This document shows, one piece after another, positions 16,494-24,101 of a stretch of DNA of 48,487 nucleotides. Below the pieces are notes generated by a model, which did not search any database, was not told where the DNA came from, and saw only the letters and a list, made by a program, of their open reading frames with translations. Within the stretch, counting starts at the first letter, position 1; every line of letters starts with the position of its first letter. Origin of the DNA: Natronohydrobacter sp. (GTDB lineage Bacteria; Pseudomonadota; Alphaproteobacteria; Rhodobacterales; Rhodobacteraceae); assembly GCA_020832555.1 (NCBI GenBank), contig JAFIEM010000014.1:1-48487 (forward strand), read 5' to 3'. Position numbers and translations under genes: made by a program.

Positions 16494-17441
16494 ATGGGCG
16501 AAATTCTGGAAATCTTCCTTTCGGCGAGTTTCTGGGCTGCGGTGATCCGCATCGCCTCGCCCCTGATCTTTGCCACGATGGGCGAATTGATCTGCGAGCG
16601 CGCGGGTGTGCTGAACCTAGGGATCGAGGGGATCATGGTCGTGGGCGCTTTCGCGGGCTGGATGACGGTCTATTCGGGCGGCGGGCTGTGGACCGGGGTC
16701 ATGGTGGCGATGTTTGCGGGAATGCTGTTCGGGTTGCTGCATGGCACGCTGACCGTGCCCTTCGGGCTAAGCCAGCATGTCGTGGGGCTGGGGATCACGC
16801 TTCTGGCCACGGCCAGCGCCTATTTCGCCTATCGTCTGGCCCTGCCCCGCGTCACCACGCCGCCGCGGATCGAGGCGTTCCAGCCGCTGCCCATCCCGAT
16901 CCTGTCGGATATTCCGTTGATAGGACATGCGCTGTTTACCCAGACGCCGCTGACCTATCTGGCCTTCGTGCTGGTCGGCGTCGTGTCCTTCGTGCTGTTC
17001 CGCACGCCGCTGGGGCTGGCCTTGCGCGCGGCAGGGGAAAATCCGGCGGCGGTGGCGGCGCAGGGGCTGTCGGTCACGGCGTTGCGCATGGGCGCGGTGA
17101 TGGTCGGGTCGGGGCTGATGGCAGTGGGGGGCGCGTTCCTGACCATGTCGGCCTTCAATTCGTTTTTCTTCGAGATGGTCAACGGGCGCGGCTGGATTTG
17201 TATCGCGCTGGTCGTTTTTGGCGCGTGGATGCCGGGCAAGGCGCTTCTGGGCGCAGTGTTGTTCGGCATGTTCGACGCGCTGCAAATCCGGTTGCAGCAG
17301 ACCAGCATCGGGGCGGATGTGCCGTATCAGCTTTTCCTGATGATGCCGTTTGTCCTGTCCATTTTGGCGTTGGTGATCATGTCGCGCCGTGCCTCGGTCC
17401 CGGCTGCGCTGATGGTGCCATTCAATAAAGGAGAGCGCTGA
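16494..17441 (+). CDS. ABC transporter permease 2 (BMP-type system)
   Basis: A 315-residue partner of the preceding permease, also BPD_transp_2. Hallmarks are the N-terminal IASPLIFATMGELICERAGVLNLGIEG block, conserved in nucleoside ABC permeases, and the ATPase-contact loop NPAAVAAQGLSVTALRMGAV. Near the end is GRGWICIALVVFGAWMPGKAL. The protein has a hydrophobic profile consistent with eight or more helices. The stop codon overlaps the next start as TGATG at 17439-17443, so the amidohydrolase is translationally coupled to the transporter. Confidence 0.9.
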   Translation: MGEILEIFLSASFWAAVIRIASPLIFATMGELICERAGVLNLGIEGIMVVGAFAGWMTVYSGGGLWTGVMVAMFAGMLFGLLHGTLTVPFGLSQHVVGLGITLLATASAYFAYRLALPRVTTPPRIEAFQPLPIPILSDIPLIGHALFTQTPLTYLAFVLVGVVSFVLFRTPLGLALRAAGENPAAVAAQGLSVTALRMGAVMVGSGLMAVGGAFLTMSAFNSFFFEMVNGRGWICIALVVFGAWMPGKALLGAVLFGMFDALQIRLQQTSIGADVPYQLFLMMPFVLSILALVIMSRRASVPAALMVPFNKGER

Positions 17442-18718
17442 TGTTCGATCTGATCGTGAAGGGTGGCACGCTGCCCGATGGGCGCGTGGCCGATATCGGG
17501 ATCAGGGGCGACCGGATTGCGGCTGTGGACCGGCTGGACGGGGCCGAGGCGGGTCAGGTGATTGACGCGACCGGCGATCTGGTCAGCCCGCCCTTTGTCG
17601 ATCCGCATTTCCATATGGACGCGACGCTGAGTTACGGCACGCCGCGCATCAACCAGTCAGGCACGCTGCTGGAGGGGATCGAGCTTTGGGGTGAATTGAA
17701 ATCGATTGCCACGATTGACGAGATGAAGGCGCGTGCGCTGGATTATTGTGATTGGGCCGTCAGCATGGGGCTGCTGGCGATCCGAACCCATGTCGACACT
17801 TGCGATCCTGACCTGAAAGGCGTGCAGGCGCTTCTGGATGTCCGCGAGAGCGTGCGGCCCTATCTGGACCTGCAACTGGTGGCCTTCCCGCAGGACGGGC
17901 TATACCGCGACCCGAACGCCCATGCCCAGACCCTGCGCGCGCTGGATATGGGGGTCGATGTGGTCGGCGGCATTCCGCATTTCGAGCGCACGATGGAAGA
18001 TGGCCGCGCATCGGTGCAGGAATTGTGCCGGATCGCGGCTGAGCGTGGGCTGATGATTGATCTGCATTGCGATGAAACCGACGATCCCATGTCGCGCCAT
18101 GTTGAAACCTTGGCCGCCGAGGTGATCCGCCACGGGCTGCAGGGGCGCGCGACGGGCTCGCACCTGACCTCGATGCATTCGATGGACAACTATTATGTCT
18201 CGAAACTGCTGCCGCTGATGACAGAGGCGCAGGTCTCTGCGTTGCCCAACCCGCTGATCAATATCGTGATTCAGGGGCGCCATGACACATTCCCCAAGCG
18301 GCGCGGGTTGACGCGGGTCAAGGAATTGCGCGCCTATGGGATAACAGTCGGTTGGGGGCAGGATTGCGTGCTGGACCCGTGGTATCCGCTGGGCACGGCG
18401 GATATGCTGGACGTGGCTTTCATGGGATTGCATGTCGCGCAGATGACCCATCCCGACGAGATGCGCGCCTGTTTCGATATGGTGACGGTTGAAAATGCGC
18501 GGATTATGGGGTTTGATGACTACGGTCTGGACGTGGGCTGCACGGCGTCTCTGGTGGTGCTGGATGCCGGGCACCCGGTCGAGGCGCTGCGCTTGCGTGC
18601 CGACAGGCTGGCGGTGATCTCGAAGGGCCGCCTTGTGGCGCAGGCGCCGCGCCGTCGCGTGGGACTGCACCTGTCGGATCGGCCGGACGGTGTCAGTCGG
18701 CGCCATTCAACGGCTTGA
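17441..18718 (+). CDS. Cytosine-deaminase-like amidohydrolase with altered active site
   Basis: A 425-residue metal-dependent amidohydrolase that follows E. coli CodA along its whole length. Metal and catalytic residues are in place: H56 and H58 in DPHFHMD, H209 and E212 in LHCDETDD, H241 in GSHLTSMHS, D308 in GWGQDC. The motif NQSGTLLEGIELW is also shared with CodA. In CodA the last motif is GHDD. Here the residue before the metal aspartate is Gln, and the residue after it is Cys309 instead of the aspartate (D314 in CodA) that contacts the pyrimidine. The substrate is therefore probably a related heterocycle rather than cytosine itself. It is coupled to a BMP-type ABC importer, so it most likely acts on the imported compound in the cytoplasm. 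Confidence 0.82.
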   Translation: MFDLIVKGGTLPDGRVADIGIRGDRIAAVDRLDGAEAGQVIDATGDLVSPPFVDPHFHMDATLSYGTPRINQSGTLLEGIELWGELKSIATIDEMKARALDYCDWAVSMGLLAIRTHVDTCDPDLKGVQALLDVRESVRPYLDLQLVAFPQDGLYRDPNAHAQTLRALDMGVDVVGGIPHFERTMEDGRASVQELCRIAAERGLMIDLHCDETDDPMSRHVETLAAEVIRHGLQGRATGSHLTSMHSMDNYYVSKLLPLMTEAQVSALPNPLINIVIQGRHDTFPKRRGLTRVKELRAYGITVGWGQDCVLDPWYPLGTADMLDVAFMGLHVAQMTHPDEMRACFDMVTVENARIMGFDDYGLDVGCTASLVVLDAGHPVEALRLRADRLAVISKGRLVAQAPRRRVGLHLSDRPDGVSRRHSTA

Positions 18719-18811
18719 GGGCAGGTAAACATGGCGTGTGTCATTAACAGGAGGTTCACTTTCGCCTCGTAAAACAGGGGATGGCATTGGCACCAGTGCG
18801 GGACAGGCGAA

Positions 18812-21499
18812 GTGGATGATGTAGTGTCCGGGTCATCGCAACAGCGGCAGGATGATGCGGCGCTGGTTTTCTTCGACGCTCTGCCTGATTGTGCCTGCAT
18901 CATTGATAGCAGGAACTGTGTCAGGCGGGTCAATACCGCCTTTGTAAGGTCCTATGGCTGGACGACTGTGGCGATGCGCGGAAAACCGCTGCATGACTTC
19001 CTGCACGCGGCTGATCGTCCGTCGCTTTGCGCGACATTGCAGAAGGTGGATATCGCAGAGCAGACGCCGCGTCTGACGGCAGCTTTGCAGGATGCCCATG
19101 GCACATGGCACGATCTGGACTGGCTGTTTGCCCGTGAACCGGCAACGGGTGACGTGATCTGTTCGGTGCGCGATGCACAACCGATAGGCACGCGGCTTGA
19201 GCTCGCGCTGGATGCATTGCCGGATGGCTTCGTTCTGTTTGATGCGCAAGACCGGCTGGTGCGATGCAACAACCGGATGCAGGAATTGTATCCTTTGCTG
19301 ACCGAGCACATCAAGCCCGGTGCAAGCCTGCGGGATATTGTAAAAGCGGGTCTGGAAGCGGGGCTTTTCATTGACGCGCAGGGCCGGGAAGACGACTGGC
19401 TGAAAAACCGTACACGCCCGCTTGCTCCTGATGGAAGCGATCTGGTGCTGGCGATTGCGGGCGGGCGCTGGGTCCGGGTGGTGGAGCGGGCCACGCCGGA
19501 AGGGGGCCGTGTCGCGCTGCATTTCGATATCACGCAGCAGATCGAAAGCCTGCGCCGTGCCGAGCGGGCCGAGGTGGCGGCGGATCGCGCCCATGCGCGT
19601 CTGACCGCTGCGATTGACGCGTTGCAGGATGGTTTCGTGCTGTTCGACGCCGAGGATCGGGTGATCTTGTCGAATGAACGCTACCGTGACCTGCATGCAC
19701 CGATCCGACATCTGATCCGGCCCGGAGTCCGGTTCGAGGATATCTTGTTTGCCGGGCTTGCCTGTCAGCTTTTCCCGGAAGCGATTGGTCGCGAAGCCGA
19801 CTGGCTGGCCGAGAATCTGGCCAAACCACCACCTGAGGGCCATGAACTGGAGGTCGGTTTCTCGGATGGGCGCTGGATCCGTATTGTCGAGCGCCCCACG
19901 CCCGAAGGGGGGCGTGTCGGGCTGCGGATTGACATCACGCATCAGGTCGAAAGTCGCAAACGCGCAGAGATCGCAGAGGCCGAGTCACGCGATGCGCGCG
20001 AGCGGCTGGCTGCGGCGATCGAGGCCTTGCAGGACGGGTTCGTGCTGTTCGATGCAGAGGATCGTCTGGTCCTGTGCAACGAGCGCTATCGCGCGACCTA
20101 TCCACAACTTGCCGGGATCATGCAACCTGGCGTGACTTTCGAGGAGATCCTGCGCGCGGGCCTTGAACTGGGGGTGGTGGCTGATGCCATCGGGCGCGAG
20201 GATGACTGGCTTGAGTACCGCCTGTACCAGCACCAGCACTGTGAAGGTGTGATCGAGCAGCATCTGGCACAGGGTCAGGTCCTGCGTATCTATGAAAGCC
20301 GCACGCCCGAGGGTGGATATGTCGGGTTGCGGGTCGATGTGACAGAGCTGCATCAGGCGCGTGCACGGGCCGAAGCCGCCAGTCAGGCGAAATCCGAGTT
20401 TCTGTCCAATATGAGCCATGAGATACGCACGCCCCTGAACGGGGTGTTGGGCATGGCCGATCTGCTGGCCGAAACCCCGCTTGATCCCACGCAGCGCGAC
20501 ATGTTGCAGACGATCCGCGAGTCGGGCTGGAGTTTGCTTGCGCTGTTGAATGACATTCTGGATCTGGCGCGGGTAGAGTCGGGCAAACTGACGCTGGAGG
20601 CGCGCAGTTTCGATCTGGGTGCGCTGCTGGATCGCGTGGAATCGTTGCATCTGGCGAATGCGCAGGCAAAAGGGGTCAAGCTGTCGGTCATTCATGACAT
20701 TACCGGCCCGCATACCCGTATCGGCGACGAGACCCGGGTTGCGCAGATCCTGCATAATGTGCTTGGCAATGCGGTCAAGTTCACGGATGCGGGCGAAGTC
20801 AGGCTGGAAGTTGAAACCCGCGATCCGTTGCGTCTGAGCCTGCGCTTTCACGATACCGGTGTCGGCATGACGGAAGAGCAGATCGACCGGATTTGCGAAG
20901 CTTTCGAGCAGGCGGAGGCGGGAACCACCCGGCGTTTCGGCGGAACCGGATTGGGCATGTCGATCGTGCGGCGGCTGGTGGATCTGATGGACGGCACGCT
21001 TGATGTCCGAAGCACCTTGGGTGAAGGCACCGTGATCACGATCACACTTGGGGTTCCGGCTGCCGAACAGCAAATCTGCCCTGCATCCGAGATCAAGGAC
21101 GCCCCCGCAGCACCGGGGTTGACGGTCGCGATTCATGTTCTGGTGGCCGATGACAACGAGGCCAATCGCAAGATCCTGTCGGTCATGCTGTCCAAGCTTG
21201 GTGCGACGGCGGAGTTCGTCTCCAATGGTGCAGAGGCGGTGGAGCTCTGGCAGAACGGCGCGTTTGACCTGTTGTTGCTGGATATTTCAATGCCCGTCAT
21301 GGGGGGCATGGAGGCACTGGTCCGGATACGTCAGATCAGTGCGGAACTCGGCCGTCCTGCGCCGCAGGCGATTGCGGTCACAGCCAATGTCATGCGCGAA
21401 CAGGTTGCAGACTATCTGGAAGCCGGTTTCATCGATTTCGTGCCGAAACCCGTGAAACAGAAGGAACTGGCCGCCGCGTTGCACCGGTTTGCGAAATGA
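18812..21499 (+). CDS. Soluble hybrid sensor histidine kinase with repeated PAS modules
   Basis: An 895-residue cytoplasmic hybrid kinase without membrane segments, starting at GTG 18812. Domains: a PAS domain (about 15-120); three similar PAS modules starting near 130, 264 and 398, each opening ALxDGFVLFDAxDR and ending in a TPEGGxVxLxxDxT block; a linker helix; HisKA with phospho-acceptor H536 in FLSNMSHEIRTPLNG; HATPase_c with N box ILHNVLGNAVKFTD, G1 DTGVGM and G2 GTGLGMSIV; and a receiver domain with D779, D780, D824 (LLLLDISMP) and the KP motif VPKPV. The output is probably a phosphorelay to an Hpt protein or another regulator elsewhere. The signal is unknown. The gene is monocistronic and has no cognate regulator beside it. 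Confidence 0.9.
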   Translation: MDDVVSGSSQQRQDDAALVFFDALPDCACIIDSRNCVRRVNTAFVRSYGWTTVAMRGKPLHDFLHAADRPSLCATLQKVDIAEQTPRLTAALQDAHGTWHDLDWLFAREPATGDVICSVRDAQPIGTRLELALDALPDGFVLFDAQDRLVRCNNRMQELYPLLTEHIKPGASLRDIVKAGLEAGLFIDAQGREDDWLKNRTRPLAPDGSDLVLAIAGGRWVRVVERATPEGGRVALHFDITQQIESLRRAERAEVAADRAHARLTAAIDALQDGFVLFDAEDRVILSNERYRDLHAPIRHLIRPGVRFEDILFAGLACQLFPEAIGREADWLAENLAKPPPEGHELEVGFSDGRWIRIVERPTPEGGRVGLRIDITHQVESRKRAEIAEAESRDARERLAAAIEALQDGFVLFDAEDRLVLCNERYRATYPQLAGIMQPGVTFEEILRAGLELGVVADAIGREDDWLEYRLYQHQHCEGVIEQHLAQGQVLRIYESRTPEGGYVGLRVDVTELHQARARAEAASQAKSEFLSNMSHEIRTPLNGVLGMADLLAETPLDPTQRDMLQTIRESGWSLLALLNDILDLARVESGKLTLEARSFDLGALLDRVESLHLANAQAKGVKLSVIHDITGPHTRIGDETRVAQILHNVLGNAVKFTDAGEVRLEVETRDPLRLSLRFHDTGVGMTEEQIDRICEAFEQAEAGTTRRFGGTGLGMSIVRRLVDLMDGTLDVRSTLGEGTVITITLGVPAAEQQICPASEIKDAPAAPGLTVAIHVLVADDNEANRKILSVMLSKLGATAEFVSNGAEAVELWQNGAFDLLLLDISMPVMGGMEALVRIRQISAELGRPAPQAIAVTANVMREQVADYLEAGFIDFVPKPVKQKELAAALHRFAK

Positions 21500-21570
21500 C
21501 GGTGCTTGGTCTGGGAGGAGACTGAATTGCGCGCAGGGATGAGCCGTTTCAGGGCAAGTCCGGCCCCACG

Positions 21571-22440
21571 CTAACCAGCGCTTCCTTTCAGCAGGTCGTC
21601 CACAAGGGGATTGGGAAAACGTCGCGCGAGTGTCACGGCGTGAAAGCTCTCGGTCAGACCGGCGATCTGCGCAGCCTCGACCAAGAGGCCGGTCGACAAC
21701 TCGTCGCGCACGGCGATTGGTGGCAGCACGGCCAGCCCTACCCCTTCGCGTGCAAGAAGGCGCATCATGGCGATGTCATCGACCTCGGCGGCAATTTGCG
21801 GGCGCAGGCCGCGCGCATTGGCCCAGATATCGAACCCGGCGCGCAGCACGGTTTCCGCTGTGGGCAGGATCAGGGGTTCGCGCGTTAGCAAATCATCGAG
21901 ATCCTGCGCATTTTTGCAGCGTTCCGGGGTGCCGATCAGGCTGACGGGCTGTTCTGCGATCCGGTAACTGAGCCACGGGGCGGTAGCGTCGCGGGCGGGC
22001 GGTGTATTCGTCAGCAGGATGTCCAGTTGCAGGCTTTGCAGCGCCGCGTAGAGCGTTTCGGTGCTGCCCGCGCGCAGGATCACTTCGACATCGGGCCGGG
22101 TGATCAACGGGCGCAGGAATTCGAGCTGGAAGTTACGCGACAGCGTAGCCAGCGCGCCCACCCTGACCACCTGCCGCCCTGCGCCGGTCTGTGACAGAGT
22201 TGCGAGAAGTTCATCGCCAGTCTTGAAGATCGCATCGGCATAATCGAGCGCGATGCGCCCTGCTTCGGTCAGCACCAGTTGGCGGCCTACGCGGTCGAAG
22301 AGATCATGCCCGAGCCGGTTCTCGAAGGTGCGGATCTGGGTGGAGAGGGCCGATTGCGAGAGGTTCAGCATCTGCGCGGTGCGCGTCAGGTTGCCTTCGC
22401 GCGCGACGGCGCGGAAATACCGCAGGTGGTTGTAGTTCAT
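21571..22440 (-). CDS. LysR-family regulator divergent from dabBA
   Basis: A 289-residue LysR-type regulator. The winged HTH spans about residues 3-60, with LTRTAQMLNLSQSALSTQIRTFENRLG. The C-terminal effector domain is complete and includes RVGALATLSRNF and LARRFPNP at the end. ATG 22440 is chosen because the product then begins MNYNHLRYFRAVA, as many relatives do. It also leaves the inverted repeat at 22446-22486 outside the coding region; ATG 22449 is the alternative and neither has a strong RBS. LysR regulators next to dabBA control inorganic-carbon uptake genes, so a role in sensing carbon supply is inferred. Confidence 0.85.
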   Translation of the reverse strand: MNYNHLRYFRAVAREGNLTRTAQMLNLSQSALSTQIRTFENRLGHDLFDRVGRQLVLTEAGRIALDYADAIFKTGDELLATLSQTGAGRQVVRVGALATLSRNFQLEFLRPLITRPDVEVILRAGSTETLYAALQSLQLDILLTNTPPARDATAPWLSYRIAEQPVSLIGTPERCKNAQDLDDLLTREPLILPTAETVLRAGFDIWANARGLRPQIAAEVDDIAMMRLLAREGVGLAVLPPIAVRDELSTGLLVEAAQIAGLTESFHAVTLARRFPNPLVDDLLKGSAG

Positions 22441-22445
22441 GGCTG

Positions 22446-22486
22446 ACATTGTTTTATAATATAGAACATTTTAAGATAAACAATGT
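22446..22486. promoter_or_regulatory. Inverted repeat between the LysR gene and dabB
   Basis: Perfect 9-base arms ACATTGTTT (22446-22454) and AAACAATGT (22478-22486) enclose 23 AT-rich bases. The left arm abuts the LysR start; the right arm is 60 bases before dabB. The spacing is long for one LysR dimer half-site pair but fits a tetramer footprint. The role is inferred. Confidence 0.5.
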
Positions 22487-22546
22487 ATTTTATTGAATGA
22501 CGCTACTTCCCTATGTCAGGCGAAATCCCAATTCGGAGGTTTGGCC

Positions 22547-24079
22547 ATGATCCTGCTTGCCCTTGCGCCCTTGCTGACGATGTTGTTGTTTCTACTGGCG
22601 GCCCTGGCCTGTGCCACCGGCCCGCAGATGCGCCCGCGCGCGACATTGCGATTTGCTGAAGCGGCCAGTGTCGCGGCCATTCTGCTGGCGATCATGGCGG
22701 CCATTGGTCTGGCCGTATCTGGCGCAGATACGCATGCGCTTGGCCCGTTGTCGCTGCGGCTGGATCTGCTGTCGGTTGCGATGCTGCTGCTGGTGGGCTG
22801 GCTGGGCTGGATCATCACCCGTTTCGCGATCACCTATCTGGAAGGCGAGGCCCGGCAGGGGTATTTCATGGCCTGGCTGATGCTGGCCCTGACGGGCGTG
22901 ACGATGCTGGTCAGCGCGGGCAATCTGGCGCAGGTGCTGCTGGGCTTTTTCCTTGCCGGGGCAAGTCTGCAGCGGTTGATGCTGTTCTATGCCGACAGGC
23001 CGCAGTCGCAACGCGCCGCGCGCAAGATGATGCATGCCAGTCGGGCGGGTGATCTGGCCTTTCTCGCCAGTGCCGGGGTGCTGTTTGCGGGGTTCGGGAC
23101 GTTGGATATCGCGACCCTGAACGCGACGGCGACAGGGCCTTGGGCACAGGCTGGTGCGGCGTTGCTGGTGCTGGGGGGCGTGTTGAAGGCGGCGCAATTC
23201 CCGCTGCATGGCTGGCTGACCGAGGTGATCGAGGCCCCGACGCCCGTTTCGGCGCTGCTGCATGCGGGGATCGTCAATGCGGGCGGGTTCGTGCTGATCC
23301 GCATGGCGGATCTGCTGCTGACAGCGCCGGGCGTCCTGGCCGTGCTGGCGATCCTTGGCGGGTTCACGGCGCTTCTGGGCGCGATGGCAATGCTGGCGCA
23401 ACCTGCGGTCAAGACCTCGCTGGCATGGTCGACGATTGCGCAGATGGGGTTCATGATGTTGCAGATCGGGCTGGGGCTGTTCGCGCTTGCGGTGCTGCAT
23501 ATTCTGGCCCATTCGCTGTACAAGGCGCATGCTTTCCTGAGCACCGGTTCCGCCATTGCACAGGTGCAGGGGGTGCGCCGCCCTGGCCCGGTCGCTGTGC
23601 CCTCGTTCCGCAATGTGGGGCAGGCATTTGCGCTGGCGCTTCTGATCTTCGGGATTGTCGGGTTTGCCTTTGGTCTGGCGGGCAAGGCCCCGCAGGCTTT
23701 TGCTCTCGGCGCGATCCTGATTTTCGGCATCGCCTATCTGATCGCGCAGGGCATGGCGGATGCTGCCCCGGCCGCGCTGACACGGCGCACAACGGTTGCT
23801 TCGCTGCTGGCTTCGGGCAGCTATTTCACGCTGCATGCCGGGATCGACTGGCTGATGGCGGGTACCTTGCCTGCGACCCCGGCCCCGTCCGGTCTGGAAT
23901 GGGCCGTGCTGGTGCTGGTTGTCGTGAGTTTCGGGCTGGTGGCGCTGGCGCAGGCCCTGTTCCCGCTCTGGGCCAGTCATCCTGCGGCGCAGGGGCTGCG
24001 CGTGCATCTGACCAACGGGCTATATGTTGCCACGCTGATCGACCGTCTGACCGGACGTCTGCCTGCGGCGCGGCTTTGA
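22547..24079 (+). CDS. dabB: Inorganic carbon pump membrane subunit DabB (NuoL-like)
   Basis: A 510-residue polytopic membrane protein of the proton-conducting NuoL/MrpA family. The start is ATG 22547, preceded by GGAGG at eight bases. It is almost entirely hydrophobic, with about 12-14 predicted helices. The signature region QFPLHGWLTEVIEAPTPVSALLHAG carries the conserved lysine/histidine/glutamate proton-path residues of the family. It is shorter than true NuoL and stands without other nuo genes. The next gene encodes DabA, so it is the cation-coupled membrane subunit of the DAB (DABs accumulate bicarbonate) complex. It uses the proton or sodium gradient to drive vectorial CO2 hydration by DabA. 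Confidence 0.88.
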   Translation: MILLALAPLLTMLLFLLAALACATGPQMRPRATLRFAEAASVAAILLAIMAAIGLAVSGADTHALGPLSLRLDLLSVAMLLLVGWLGWIITRFAITYLEGEARQGYFMAWLMLALTGVTMLVSAGNLAQVLLGFFLAGASLQRLMLFYADRPQSQRAARKMMHASRAGDLAFLASAGVLFAGFGTLDIATLNATATGPWAQAGAALLVLGGVLKAAQFPLHGWLTEVIEAPTPVSALLHAGIVNAGGFVLIRMADLLLTAPGVLAVLAILGGFTALLGAMAMLAQPAVKTSLAWSTIAQMGFMMLQIGLGLFALAVLHILAHSLYKAHAFLSTGSAIAQVQGVRRPGPVAVPSFRNVGQAFALALLIFGIVGFAFGLAGKAPQAFALGAILIFGIAYLIAQGMADAAPAALTRRTTVASLLASGSYFTLHAGIDWLMAGTLPATPAPSGLEWAVLVLVVVSFGLVALAQALFPLWASHPAAQGLRVHLTNGLYVATLIDRLTGRLPAARL

Positions 24080-24101
24080 CCTTTTTGCTGGAGGTTTCCT
24101 T

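Noticed and set aside
18731-18772. A 13-codon open frame with an internal AGGAGG after the amidohydrolase gene
   Set aside because: The AGGAGG lies inside the frame, no start at a proper distance follows it, and nothing supports translation.
18833-19942. A 369-codon minus-strand frame opposite the histidine kinase
   Set aside because: Its apparent internal repeats are only the complement of the PAS repeats in the real gene.
22547-24079. Reading dabB as NuoL of respiratory complex I
   Set aside because: No other nuo or mrp genes are adjacent, the protein is shorter than NuoL, and the next gene is DUF2309/DabA.
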